From the NCBI GenBank assembly GCA_040389065.1, contig JAZKAR010000011.1:62001-126000 (forward strand): a stretch of 64,000 bases of DNA, written 5' to 3'. Source of the stretch: JAZKAR01 sp040389065 (lineage in GTDB: Bacteria; Pseudomonadota; Gammaproteobacteria; Burkholderiales; Casimicrobiaceae). Every line of letters starts with the position of its first letter. The stretch's first letter is position 1. Below, piece after piece: positions 53,587 to 62,733 of this stretch. The notes under the pieces are model-generated. The model did no database searches. It was not told the DNA's origin and saw only the letters and a program-made list of their open reading frames with translations. A program made the position numbers and the translations under genes.

Positions 53587-53937
53587 TTTATACCTCTGTA
53601 ATTATTAGGTTTTCACCAAATATTAATATAAGTATCATTCGTATAGTTTTACCTGTTAAGTCAAAATAAGCTGAATGCTAATTATTAATTGCGATAGTTG
53701 ATATATTCCTAATGTATATCTGTCACAAGCTTCAGGTGGAAATATATAAAAGCCTTTTGTTCAGGTCTATTAACTGATGAAAAAATAATATTATTGATGC
53801 TAATTTGAATGTGGAATAATCATTATTGATGTTGAAGCTCTTCTCCCTCTGTAGGAGAATATGAGGGCAGCAATATAATTGTAGCTATAGTTATGATAAT
53901 TATTCAACGCAGACTTTAGCAGGTTGGCGTTAATTAA
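53587..53937. other. AT-rich gap with a short GAGAAG-type hairpin
   Basis: 351 bases between convergent-free minus-strand genes. A small hairpin TTCTCC (53841-53846) / GGAGAA (53854-53859) with nearby GAGGG resembles a degraded relative of the CCCTCTCCC repeat at 62613. No gene is visible. Confidence 0.5.
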
Positions 53938-55254
53938 TTAAATACGTTTATTTTTCAAAAGAAAGCGGCTGCGTTGAATAAGCCGAAGCGTTAAAATAAC
54001 TGCTACACTCATAACGCCTATTGTTAGCCCGCCCCAAAGCCCTGCTAACCCTAATCCAAGATGCGATGCAAAAATAGCTGATAGCGGTAATCCTATACAC
54101 CAAAGCCCAAGCGGATGAATAAGAGAGGGGGTAGCAACATCCCCTAAGCCTCTTAAAATACTAAGTACAGTAACTTGAATGGCATCAAATAACTGCATAA
54201 CTCCTACAATCGGTAAGGTTATAGCGATCAGTTTTAATACGCTGGGTGAGTGGGTATATGTCATTCCCAATGGTAACGGAATGGTAATAAATAAGATGGC
54301 AGGAAGTAATACGATAACACCGCTGAGAATCACTGCAATTTTAGCGGCGGGTATCCATGATTGCTTCGTGGCACAAAGGTGAGCTACCCGAATGGCGATA
54401 GCGATACTTAACCCTAGCGGCATGATGAATACTACGGATGACAAATTTTGAATAATGACATGAGCTGCTAACGTGTCTTTATCTAACTGACCTGCTAACA
54501 GAAGTACGCTTTGAAAAACGCCAATTTCAAGCGCCCATTGAAGCCCGACAGGAAGCGTTTTTTGTGTTATTTTCGCGAGTTGTGAAATTGCAAAATGTAT
54601 AATCGGAAGCTTTTTAAGCAACGGGTACGCTAAGACGAAAAGCGCTGCAAACATACTATAACTAATGATAACTGTTGACCACGCGATGCCCATTATTCCT
54701 AGTGCAGGTAAACCTGCCCACCCAAACATTAATGCACCATTCGCTAGCGCATTAATAATATTAGTAAGTAATATCACGCAGATGATAGGTTTTATTCGCC
54801 CTGTGCCTTGCAATAAACTTTGAAGTAAATAAAATCCTAAGAATCCGGGTATCGATAAGATCAAAATTCGACAGTATTGCCCTGTTTCGTGAATTAATGA
54901 CACAGGTTGGCCTAATAGATATAAACCTTTTTCAGCCCAGTAATACCAACAAGCAATCGGAATAGCTAGAATAGTGAACAACATTACGCTATGTTTAAAC
55001 GTTTGAGCAATATCTTTAACATTGTTTTGTGTCCAGGCATAAGCAATAAGAGGAACCATGCCTGCAGCAACACCCTGAGCAATAATAAGTGCTGCAATAC
55101 GCCATGCCTGGGCTAGCCCTACAGCAGCTGTAGCATCTGGGCCTAAATATCCAGATGAAATGGTATCTACGACACCTAGGCTGATGATTCCAATTTGCAC
55201 AAGCACAATAGGCCAAGCAAGTTCAAAAAGGGCATGTATTTCTTTACGAAGCAT
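53938..55254 (-). CDS. MATE-family efflux transporter
   Basis: A 438-residue multidrug and toxin extrusion transporter of the NorM type. It has about twelve membrane segments in two similar halves. ELAWPIVLVQIGIISLGVVDTI starts the first half (residues ~8-30), and GIGxLx-type LGLSIAIAIRVAHL and VQ-rich segments follow. AGG with a 5-base gap precedes ATG 55254; the frame opens 18 bases upstream. A cation-coupled exporter is the likely role; substrate unknown. Confidence 0.92.
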   Translation of the reverse strand: MLRKEIHALFELAWPIVLVQIGIISLGVVDTISSGYLGPDATAAVGLAQAWRIAALIIAQGVAAGMVPLIAYAWTQNNVKDIAQTFKHSVMLFTILAIPIACWYYWAEKGLYLLGQPVSLIHETGQYCRILILSIPGFLGFYLLQSLLQGTGRIKPIICVILLTNIINALANGALMFGWAGLPALGIMGIAWSTVIISYSMFAALFVLAYPLLKKLPIIHFAISQLAKITQKTLPVGLQWALEIGVFQSVLLLAGQLDKDTLAAHVIIQNLSSVVFIMPLGLSIAIAIRVAHLCATKQSWIPAAKIAVILSGVIVLLPAILFITIPLPLGMTYTHSPSVLKLIAITLPIVGVMQLFDAIQVTVLSILRGLGDVATPSLIHPLGLWCIGLPLSAIFASHLGLGLAGLWGGLTIGVMSVAVILTLRLIQRSRFLLKNKRI

Positions 55255-55407
55255 GAAGGCCTTTCCGGTCATGCTAATAAGTTGATAGAGCTTAAGCTGA
55301 TAGATGTATTAAAAGGTTATATACATACTGATTTAAAAGCCCTACCTTTATTGCAGCCAGGTAGAAGGTGGTAGGCATTATTCCAGGTATTAAAATTAAA
55401 ATATAAA

Positions 55408-55506
55408 TAGAATTTACGCAGGCAGATTCTCCAAAATATGTTGGCAATTGATCCTTTACACGGTTGCATTGCTATGTCTTGAATGAACCCAACTGCATAA
55501 CTTCTA
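55408..55506 (+). repeat. Strongly decayed palindromic repeat
   Basis: Left ATAGAATTTACGCAG and right GAACCCAACTGCATAACTTCTAT keep the arm pattern of the GTACTGT family (split here). The middle retains GTTGCATTGCTATG but the GTAC core is lost. Confidence 0.55.
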
Positions 55507-55517
55507 TCTCTAATAGA

Positions 55518-56189
55518 TTAACTTTCTTCTAAATGAAGTTCTTTAAGTTTTTTTAAAACAGTTGTTTGCTTGTGTTGTGTAGCCCATTGCCAAATGCTGC
55601 GCCCATCGGCACTTTGATCGGTAGCACTAGCCCCTTGATTAAGTAAAAACAATGCAGCATCAGGTTGGTTCTGGCGTATGGCCATCATTAAGGGTGATAT
55701 ACCATTAATACTTCGCTTATCTAAATCAGCGCCATTTTGGATTAAGTATTCAATGACAGGAATAAATCCACCTGATGCCGCATAGCTTAAAGGTGTCCAA
55801 TCAGTGGCAGGGTTAATCTGTGCGCCATAGCGATGTAGCAACTTAACCATTTCAAGATGCCCTTGAATTGCTGCAATCATTAAAGGTGTTTCGCCAATGT
55901 TGTTTAAACCATCAACGTTAGCTTTGTATTTAAGAAGTAATCGAGCACTCATGGTGTCATTAAAGCGGGCAGCATAATGCAGAGGGGTTTGGCCTTCTTT
56001 ATTTTTTGCATTTGCATTAACACCTGCATCTAGTTGCTCATTTACTTTCTTACTATCGTTACTCTGAATAGCATCAAATAGTTTTGTGCTAGCAGCGCGT
56101 GAGTCAGCCCAGGTTGGAGAAAGCTCGCTGAATAAACAGATTAGAGGAAGTAATAAATATAGATAAGGGGAGCGCGCAAAGATTTTCAT
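55518..56189 (-). CDS. Exported ankyrin-repeat protein
   Basis: A 223-residue protein with an N-terminal signal peptide (about 1-28, ending AD-S). At least five ankyrin repeats follow: EGQTPLHYAARFN, IGETPLMIAAIQGH, DWTPLSYAASGGF, NGISPLMMAIRQN and DGRSIWQWATQHK. Such exported repeats usually bind a partner protein in the periplasm. Its ATG overlaps the tatD stop by 4 bases, so the two are translationally coupled; the partner is unknown. Confidence 0.9.
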   Translation of the reverse strand: MKIFARSPYLYLLLPLICLFSELSPTWADSRAASTKLFDAIQSNDSKKVNEQLDAGVNANAKNKEGQTPLHYAARFNDTMSARLLLKYKANVDGLNNIGETPLMIAAIQGHLEMVKLLHRYGAQINPATDWTPLSYAASGGFIPVIEYLIQNGADLDKRSINGISPLMMAIRQNQPDAALFLLNQGASATDQSADGRSIWQWATQHKQTTVLKKLKELHLEES

Positions 56190-56953
56190 GGCGTAATTCC
56201 AAATAAGCGATAAAAGTTTTCTGTCGTTGCATTTGCTATCGTTTCAAAGCTCTGCTGGCGTAAATCGGCTAATGTTTGTGCTACATGCCGAACGAAAGAA
56301 GGTTCATTTGTTCTTCCGCGAAAAGGAATAGGGGCTAGATAGGGAGAGTCAGTTTCAACTAATATTCTATCTAAAGGTAGCGCTTTAGCTGTTTGTTTTA
56401 ATTCTTCAGCTTTCTTAAAGGTAAGAATACCTGAGAATGATATATAAAAACCTAAATCAATAGCAGCTTTGGCCATATCCAGGGTTTCGGTAAAGCAATG
56501 TAAAACGCCCCCGACGGTTTCAGCACCCTCTTCGCGTAAAATTCGCAGGGTATCTTCCCGTGCTTCCCGCGTATGAACAATCAATGGTTTTTTTACTTGG
56601 CGTGCAGCGCGAATATGGGTGCGAAAACGTTCTCTTTGCCATTCTAGATCACCTGTTAATCTAAAGTAATCTAATCCAGTTTCGCCAATTGCAATGACTT
56701 TAGGGCGTGCAGCAAGGCTAACAAGCCGTTCAACACTAGGTTCTTCAACATCTTGGTAATCAGGGTGTACGCCAACGCTAGCGTAAAGTTGTGGGTGTTG
56801 CTCGGCAAGGGCAAGCACATTCTCAACGGCTTCAAGATTCACACTAATACAAAGTGCACGTTCGATATGATGTTCTTGCATGCGCTCAAGAATACCTGAC
56901 AAGTCTTTAGTAAGTTCTGGAAAATCTAAATGACAATGGGAATCGACTAGCAT
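56186..56953 (-). CDS. tatD: TatD-family metal-dependent DNase
   Basis: A 255-residue TIM-barrel hydrolase of the TatD/YcfH family, cytoplasmic. VDSHCHLD has the metal-binding His pair, GETGLDY the Glu, VHTREA and LHCFTE the further His, and ETDSPYLAP the catalytic Asp. Family members are 3'-5' exonucleases; some are D-aminoacyl-tRNA related. By length and motif it is YcfH-like. It precedes the ankyrin gene. Confidence 0.95.
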   Translation of the reverse strand: MLVDSHCHLDFPELTKDLSGILERMQEHHIERALCISVNLEAVENVLALAEQHPQLYASVGVHPDYQDVEEPSVERLVSLAARPKVIAIGETGLDYFRLTGDLEWQRERFRTHIRAARQVKKPLIVHTREAREDTLRILREEGAETVGGVLHCFTETLDMAKAAIDLGFYISFSGILTFKKAEELKQTAKALPLDRILVETDSPYLAPIPFRGRTNEPSFVRHVAQTLADLRQQSFETIANATTENFYRLFGITP

Positions 56954-57156
56954 ATTTATCCGAGAGTAATGAGTAGTTTCAAGTCTTCAGGATAGCGAAA
57001 TATTAAGGTTTTAGGGAGATTTTATTACGGGGAAGGTATGGTAATTCAGCAGCTAACAAAATCATCAGTTGAGTTAGAAGTAAAAAGAAAGAAAATGCTA
57101 CTAGTGAGGAATAGTTTTACGCCATTTTAAATGGGTGTATTCAATATTTTATAGAG

Positions 57157-57270
57157 TTAGAAGTTACGCAGTAAAGTTCGCTTTCAGCGTATTGATAACT
57201 TACTTTACTTCTTGCCCTGTTTACGTTTCCACGTCAGAACTTAACCGCGTAAGTTATGCTGGCTAACTTA
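57157..57270 (+). repeat. Degenerate palindromic repeat upstream of tatD
   Basis: It opens TTAGAAGTTACGCAGTAAAG and ends in a GTAAGTTATGCTGGCTAA. The central GTAC core has decayed to CCTGTTTACG. It sits in the 423-base gap between tatD and the small acidic gene; nothing else is visible in the gap. Confidence 0.6.
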
Positions 57271-57376
57271 ATAAAAGTAACAACCATTAAAAGAAAAGAG
57301 TCTTTGGTTGAAAACTTTTTTAATGTAGTTGCCCTTAAACACAGATTGAATACACCCTTATATACATAGAGATAGA

Positions 57377-57577
57377 TTAAAACTCATTATCTTTTATAAA
57401 ACTACTATCCTGATAAAAATTCATATCGTCTTCAAAGGTTTTACTTGCGTAGCTAAAATTGTCTGCATAATATCGGTCTGTTTCGGTAGCATTAGATTTG
57501 TCATGAAAAAAATCATTAAATATTTGTTTAAAGTATGATTTTTCTGATAGTTCATCAAAATAAGATTTTGTAGTCAT
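57377..57577 (-). CDS. Small acidic protein, unrecognised
   Basis: I do not recognise it. From ATG 57577 it has 66 residues; AAGGGG lies 6 bases upstream and decides the start over an ATG 18 bases earlier. It is rich in Asp, Phe, Tyr and Ser, with no hydrophobic segment or cysteine. It lies alone between an old repeat and elaA. It could be a real small regulatory protein or a chance frame. Confidence 0.45.
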   Translation of the reverse strand: MTTKSYFDELSEKSYFKQIFNDFFHDKSNATETDRYYADNFSYASKTFEDDMNFYQDSSFIKDNEF

Positions 57578-57730
57578 AAGATACCCCTTTTTCATTTTTT
57601 TATGAGAAAGTTAATAAACTTTTCATGCCCCAACATGAAGGTATCAAATGGTTTTAAGGGAATCAATACGTGTTTAAAGAAGAGTGTTAAAATTTTGTTT
57701 ATTATCAATAGATAATAGTTAATAAAAAAA

Positions 57731-58192
57731 TTAATAAGTTCTTAGCATATCAATATGAGGAATATTATCTTCTAAATAGGGGGAAGAAACCGTTTTAAAA
57801 TCAAACGATTCATAGAATTTTTTTAAATAAGCTTGAGCGCTGATACGTAGCGAAAAATTCGGATGAAATTGATTGCAATAATAAATTCCCTGTTCCATTA
57901 ATAATTTACCTAGCCCACGATTGCGATACTTTTGTGGTGTCAAAATACGGCCTAATGAAGGTTCGCTATAGCGTGTATTGGGAGGCAAAATACGCAAATA
58001 AGCAAGAATTTCGTCGGAGTGAGAGGTCGGGTAACCGATAAGATGCAAGGCTTGATAATCAAGCGTATCGATATCTGGATAGGCGCAGTGTTGCTCAACA
58101 ATAAAAACAGCTTGGCGCTCTAGCAAAATGCGGTAAAGCGTTGAGGTAGAAAGTTCTGAAAATGAAGCAAGTTGCCAGTGCGGAGTGAACAT
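57731..58192 (-). CDS. elaA: ElaA-type GNAT acetyltransferase
   Basis: A 153-residue N-acetyltransferase of the ElaA family. RQAVFIVEQHCAYPDIDTLD is the family N-terminal block (quoted in full at 20 residues), and LGRILTPQKYRNRGLGKLLM contains the acetyl-CoA loop RNRGLGK. Substrate unknown. It stands between the small acidic gene and dps on the minus strand. Confidence 0.9.
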   Translation of the reverse strand: MFTPHWQLASFSELSTSTLYRILLERQAVFIVEQHCAYPDIDTLDYQALHLIGYPTSHSDEILAYLRILPPNTRYSEPSLGRILTPQKYRNRGLGKLLMEQGIYYCNQFHPNFSLRISAQAYLKKFYESFDFKTVSSPYLEDNIPHIDMLRTY

Positions 58193-58231
58193 AAAATGAT
58201 TTTAGACAATGCAATGTATAAGTAAGGTAGC

Positions 58232-58277
58232 CATCTCTAAAAACGCAGGGTACTTTTAAATGTAGTTTTTAGAGATG
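58232..58277. repeat. Perfect 13-base inverted repeat between dps and elaA
   Basis: CATCTCTAAAAAC (58232-58244) and GTTTTTAGAGATG (58265-58277), loop 20. It lies after the dps stop on the minus strand. Possible terminator, but no T run follows on that strand. Confidence 0.6.
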
Positions 58278-58312
58278 TGTTTATCAGCATCTTGAAGAGG
58301 GCTACATACTGC

Positions 58313-58777
58313 TTATTTTTCTAATAAACTTCTTAACATCCATGCAGTTTTCTCATGAAGCTGTATGCGCTGTGTGAGTAAGTCGGCAGTTGCTTCGTCT
58401 GCGGCACGTTCAGCAGCAGGATAAAGCGAGCGAGCTGTACGAATAACACTTTCATGCCCGTTTACTAAGTCTTCAATCATGCCTTGTGCCTTAGGCAGTG
58501 CTTCAGATTCTTTAATTGAGCTTAATTGCGCAAATTCTTTATAAGTGCCAGGCGCAAAACAACCTAATGCCCGAATACGTTCTGCGATTGCATCTACCGC
58601 AAGAGCCAGTTCATTGTATTGAGTTTCAAACATAAGGTGCAGCGTTTGAAACATGGGGCCTGTAACATTCCAATGATAATTATGTGTTTTTAAATATAAT
58701 GTGTAAGTGTCAGCTAGTAATCTTGAAACACCCTGGGCAATTTCTTCCCGGTCTTTTTGATTGATTCCAATATCCAT
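58313..58777 (-). CDS. dps: Dps-family ferritin-like protein
   Basis: Dps makes a 12-subunit shell that oxidises and stores iron and shields DNA. The protein is 154 residues. KTHNYHWNVTGPMFQTLHLM carries the ferroxidase His and Trp and the inter-subunit site, and YNELALAVDAIAERIRALG contains the Asp/Glu ligands. The Lys-rich N-terminal tail used in DNA binding by E. coli Dps is short here. It is transcribed away from mgtA. Confidence 0.95.
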   Translation of the reverse strand: MDIGINQKDREEIAQGVSRLLADTYTLYLKTHNYHWNVTGPMFQTLHLMFETQYNELALAVDAIAERIRALGCFAPGTYKEFAQLSSIKESEALPKAQGMIEDLVNGHESVIRTARSLYPAAERAADEATADLLTQRIQLHEKTAWMLRSLLEK

Positions 58778-59016
58778 GAGACACCTTCCTTTACGTTAGA
58801 TGAAAACATTAAGTAGCTAGCTATCGTATAGTTTATGCTAAAAAAACCAAAAAAATAATAATTTTTATGTGAAGTGGAATGGTTAAGCAACGATTTTATG
58901 CCAACGTATAACATCAATACGCTAATTTTTACTGGGCTAATGTTCAGCAGAATACCTGTGCAATAATTGAGTATTTTTGAAAGCCACATTAAAAGAAGAA
59001 AAGATAATTTAAATAT

Positions 59017-59136
59017 TTAGAAGTTACGCATTTGGGTTCTATCCAGGCATAGCAACGCAGACAGTACAAGCAGTACTGCAAGTTGCTATAACACGGGGTG
59101 TCCAACACCGAGAGAACCCAAATGCGTAACTTCTAA
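59017..59136 (-). repeat. Palindromic GTACTGT repeat, best-preserved arms, upstream of mgtA
   Basis: The terminal arms are perfect over 24 bases (59017-59040 and 59113-59136), beginning TTAGAAGTTACGC. The core is the reverse complement of the other copies, GCAACGCAGACAGTACAAG, then CAGTACTGCAAGTTGC. The element lies in the opposite orientation from the copy at 38765. It ends 128 bases before the mgtA start. Confidence 0.95.
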
Positions 59137-59264
59137 TTTTATCAAAAAAGAAAGAAATATTAAAACTTGATGGTAATTACATTGACGATAAAGCGTAAAA
59201 TAAATAATGAGAGTTAAAAGCTAGATGGGCTAAATGGTTTTTTGAATGGCGTACAGAGGCACTT

Positions 59265-62036
59265 ATGAATTTAGATGTGTTTAAAGAAGTTTTTGTAAAT
59301 TTTGTGCGTACCCATGGTATGTCGCGCCACTTTAAACGCTTGTTAATTTTAGATGTTTTTAAGCGCACATCGGTTGATAAAGAAGTTCCTAAAATTTTAG
59401 CTGAGTCCTTATTGCTTGCCTCAGAAGCTGAGCCAGAAAAACTTTTAAAACAGCTAGGCAGTTCTTTAAGCGGTTTAACAGAAACACAGGCTGATGTTGT
59501 ACGCGCCCGTGTTGGTATGAATATTGTTGCTCACGAAAAGCCATTGTCTGCCTGGTTACATTTTTGGCTGAGTTATAAAAACCCATTTAACTTACTATTA
59601 ACAGCCCTTGCAGCTGTTTCATATTACACAGAGGATATGAAAGCTACCATCGTGATTAGTATGATGGTGCTGCTTTCTACCTTTTTACGTTTTATTCAAG
59701 AGTCTAGGTCAAATAAAGCAGCTGATCAATTAAAAGAAATGGTGAGTAATACGACAACCGTAATACGTCGTCAAGAAGGGATAGATAATCAAGCTAAAGA
59801 AACCCCTCAGCATCCAGTCAATACTATTTTTTGCCCCCTCGATGCTAAACGTCTTGAAATCCCCATTAAAGATTTAGTACCTGGAGATATTATTCATTTA
59901 TCCGCAGGCGATATGATCCCCGCTGACATGCGGATTCTTTCGGCAAAAGATCTATTCGTTAGCCAGTCAGCGATGACAGGCGAGTCGTTACCTGTAGAAA
60001 AATTTACGGTCGATGTAGGCTTAAAAACACGCAATCCCTTAGAACTAGATAATTTATGTTTTATGGGTACGAATGTTGTGAGCGGTTCAGCAACAGCTCT
60101 TGTTATTAATACCGGTAATCAAACCTATTTTGGAACTTTAGCCGAGCGTGTAACAGCTACAGATAGGGGGGCGACTGCGTTTCAGCAGGGCGTTAATCAG
60201 GTCAGCTGGTTATTGATTCGTTTTATGTTGGTGATGACACCCATTGTTTTTTTTCTGAATGGGTTTACTAAGCATAATTGGGTAGAAGCGTTTTTATTTG
60301 CACTCTCTATCGCCGTTGGATTAACCCCTGAAATGTTACCGATGATTGTGACCTCAACATTGGCAAAAGGGGCAGTATTTTTATCAAGACAAAAGGTGAT
60401 TGTAAAAAGGCTTGATGCTATTCAAAGTTTTGGTGCAATGGATGTATTGTGTACAGATAAAACAGGAACATTAACGCAAGATAAGATTTTTTTAGAGCGC
60501 CAAACCGATATTTTGGGGCAACCTGATGAAATGGTGCTTGAGTATGCGTATCTAAACAGCTATTACCAAACAGGTCTCAAAAATTTGCTAGATGTTGCGG
60601 TGCTTGAGCATGCAGAGTTAATGCATGAAATGAATATTTCGTCTGAGTATCGCAAGGTAGATGAAGTCCCCTTTGATTTTCAGCGAAGACGCATGTCAGT
60701 TATCGTTAGCGAGCGAGAGGATCACCACGAGCTAATTTGCAAAGGCGCTGTTGAAGAAATTGTTTCTGTATGCACTCACGCACGTTATAAAGGTGAAACA
60801 GTTCCTTTAAGCGAAGAATTACTATCAACAATTCATGAAACTACAGGCAACTTAAATACCGAGGGCCTGCGTGTAGTAGCCGTAGCGGTAAAAGATTTAC
60901 CTCCCCATAAAGAAACATATAGTGTTGCAGATGAATCTGAATTAATACTGGTGGGGTATGTTGCTTTTTTAGATCCACCGAAAGATTCTACAAAACCTGC
61001 ATTGGCTGCACTGAAAGAGCATGGCATTCAGGTTAAAATTCTTACCGGCGATAATGAGCGTGTTACAGCAAAAATTTGTCGTGAAGTAGGGCTATCTGTT
61101 GAAGGTATGTTACTCGGCTCAGACATTGAATCGATGAGTGATACAGATTTAATTGAAGCGGTAGATAAAACAACGGTTTTTGCTAAGCTAAGCCCTGCGC
61201 ATAAAGAGCGAATTGTGCAGGTATTGCACGATAAAGGGCACGTAGTAGGCTTTATGGGCGATGGAATTAATGACGCACCTGCTTTGCGCGCTGCGGATAT
61301 TGGAATCTCAGTTGATACAGCGGTTGATATTGCTAAAGAAGCTGCTGATATTATTCTTTTGGAAAAAAGTTTAATGGTATTAGAGGCGGGTGTTTTAGAA
61401 GGCAGAAAAACGTTTGCTAATATGCTTAAATATATAAAAATGACAGCAAGCTCCAATTTTGGAAATGTGTTTTCAATTCTAGCAGCAAGCGCCTTTTTAC
61501 CTTTTTTGCCTATGCTTCCCTTGCATTTACTGGTTCAAAATCTTTTGTATGATATCTCTCAAATTGGGATTCCTTTTGATCATGTTGACACTGAGTTTTT
61601 AAAAAAGCCGCAGCAATGGAACCCTACTGATATTGGGCGTTTTATGATGTATTTTGGCCCTATTAGCTCCTTATTTGATATCAGCACCTATGCATTAATG
61701 TGGTTTGTATTTGGGGCTAATAGCACAGCGAACCAAACCCTTTTTCAATCAGGATGGTTTGTTGAAGGTTTGTTATCGCAAACGTTAATTGTTCACATGA
61801 TTCGTACTCAAAAAATTCCATTTATCCAAAGTCGTGCCTCTGTACCGATGATGTCAATGACAATCATCGTCATCGTAATTGGCTTAAGCATAGTGATGTC
61901 ACCTCTGGCGCATTATTTTAGATTGCAGGCATTGCCTCCTCAGTACTTTATTTGGTTGGTAGGAATATTATTAAGTTATATGATGCTTACGCAATGGATG
62001 AAGGGGTGGTATACCCGCCGCTACGGATGGCAATAA
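59265..62036 (+). CDS. mgtA: Mg2+-importing P-type ATPase
   Basis: MgtA/MgtB brings Mg2+ into the cell when it is scarce. The protein is 923 residues of the P3 ATPase class. About ten membrane segments are present. GDMIPADMR and TGES lie in the actuator domain, DKTGTLTQ with the phosphorylated Asp is near residue 398, KGAVEEI in the nucleotide domain, and GDGINDAPALRAADIGISV near 670. ATG 59265 follows AGAGG. Length matches the ~900-residue family. A leader structure of the Salmonella type is not visible. A palindrome begins 3 bases after the stop. Confidence 0.95.
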   Translation: MNLDVFKEVFVNFVRTHGMSRHFKRLLILDVFKRTSVDKEVPKILAESLLLASEAEPEKLLKQLGSSLSGLTETQADVVRARVGMNIVAHEKPLSAWLHFWLSYKNPFNLLLTALAAVSYYTEDMKATIVISMMVLLSTFLRFIQESRSNKAADQLKEMVSNTTTVIRRQEGIDNQAKETPQHPVNTIFCPLDAKRLEIPIKDLVPGDIIHLSAGDMIPADMRILSAKDLFVSQSAMTGESLPVEKFTVDVGLKTRNPLELDNLCFMGTNVVSGSATALVINTGNQTYFGTLAERVTATDRGATAFQQGVNQVSWLLIRFMLVMTPIVFFLNGFTKHNWVEAFLFALSIAVGLTPEMLPMIVTSTLAKGAVFLSRQKVIVKRLDAIQSFGAMDVLCTDKTGTLTQDKIFLERQTDILGQPDEMVLEYAYLNSYYQTGLKNLLDVAVLEHAELMHEMNISSEYRKVDEVPFDFQRRRMSVIVSEREDHHELICKGAVEEIVSVCTHARYKGETVPLSEELLSTIHETTGNLNTEGLRVVAVAVKDLPPHKETYSVADESELILVGYVAFLDPPKDSTKPALAALKEHGIQVKILTGDNERVTAKICREVGLSVEGMLLGSDIESMSDTDLIEAVDKTTVFAKLSPAHKERIVQVLHDKGHVVGFMGDGINDAPALRAADIGISVDTAVDIAKEAADIILLEKSLMVLEAGVLEGRKTFANMLKYIKMTASSNFGNVFSILAASAFLPFLPMLPLHLLVQNLLYDISQIGIPFDHVDTEFLKKPQQWNPTDIGRFMMYFGPISSLFDISTYALMWFVFGANSTANQTLFQSGWFVEGLLSQTLIVHMIRTQKIPFIQSRASVPMMSMTIIVIVIGLSIVMSPLAHYFRLQALPPQYFIWLVGILLSYMMLTQWMKGWYTRRYGWQ

Positions 62037-62038
62037 AA

Positions 62039-62143
62039 CCAGGCCTAGCCCGCAACTGCTCCAGCGGCGTTGTGGCATCTTGCCGTACTTGCGTACTGTC
62101 TGCGATGCCACGCCTTGCTGGAGCAGCTGGGGGCTAGGCCTGG
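62039..62143. repeat. 105 bp palindrome directly after mgtA
   Basis: Outer arms CCAGGCCTAGCCC (62039-62051) and GGGCTAGGCCTGG (62131-62143) are exact. Within them CTGCTCCAGC pairs with GCTGGAGCAG, and GTGGCAT with ATGCCAC. The centre is CTTGCCGTACTTG and CGTACTGTCTGCG. It begins 3 bases after the mgtA stop and probably ends or protects that transcript. Confidence 0.93.
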
Positions 62144-62590
62144 GTTGGTTTAAATTAAGATGGTGCTTTAAAGCTTTGGCTGTGTTGTGGCAACTTGTTG
62201 GATGGGTGTACTGTCTGCGGCTCTACGCTTTGCTGGAGCAACGGAGGTTTAAGCCTGGGTTGGTTTAAATTAAAATGGCGCTTTAAAGCTTAGCTGTGTT
62301 GTGGCATTTTGCTGTATGTGTGTACTGTCTGCAGCTCTACGCTTGCTGGAGCAACCGAAGGTTTAGGCCTGGATTGGTCTAAATTAAGATGGTGCTTTAA
62401 AGCTTTGGCTGTGTTGTGGAATTTTGTTGTATGTGTGTACTGTCTGTGGCTCTACGCTTTGCTGGAGCAGTTGAGGCTTAGGCTGGGTTGATTTTGTGTA
62501 AATTAAGCCGGTGCTTTAAAGGTTTGGTTACATTGTTGAATTTTGCCGAGCAAATTGTCTGCGACGCTACATTTTGCTACAGCAACTATA
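62069..62590 (+). repeat. Tandem array of ~115 bp units containing the GTACTGTCTG core
   Basis: Unit starts (GTTGTGG) are at 62069, 62184, 62298 and 62413, with a weaker fifth at about 62532: periods 115, 114, 115 and ~119. Each unit runs GTTGTGG…GTACTGTCTG…CTACGCTTTGCTGGAGCA…GGTTTAGGCCTGG…AAATTAAGATGGTGCTTTAAAGC (in parts). Divergence grows toward the right end. The unit core equals that of the dispersed palindromes. No ORF is credible in it. Confidence 0.92.
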
Positions 62591-62612
62591 GGTAAAACCT
62601 ATTTTTATTATT

Positions 62613-62648
62613 CCCTCTCCCCTTGAGGGAGAGGGTAGGGTGAGGGGT
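62613..62648. repeat. REP-like CCCTCTCCC palindrome
   Basis: CCCTCTCCC (62613-62621) and GGGAGAGGG (62627-62635) form a hairpin, followed by TAGGGTGAGGGG. This motif is a well-known intergenic repeat in many proteobacteria. It lies between the array and the MCP gene. Confidence 0.85.
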
Positions 62649-62733
62649 ATGCTTATTACGCACTACTACGGTTGGTTTAACCTGTTCCCTTTATTCTAGC
62701 TGTTGTAAAGGGTCTTGAGATTGAGCTGTTGTT

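Noticed and set aside
58714..58989. 91-residue minus-strand frame upstream of dps
   Set aside because: It overlaps the dps start in another frame; dps has the family motifs and an ordinary start.
62080..62491. Short frames with repeated Trp/Leu-rich sequence after mgtA
   Set aside because: Their similarity to each other comes from the tandem DNA repeat, not from a protein family.
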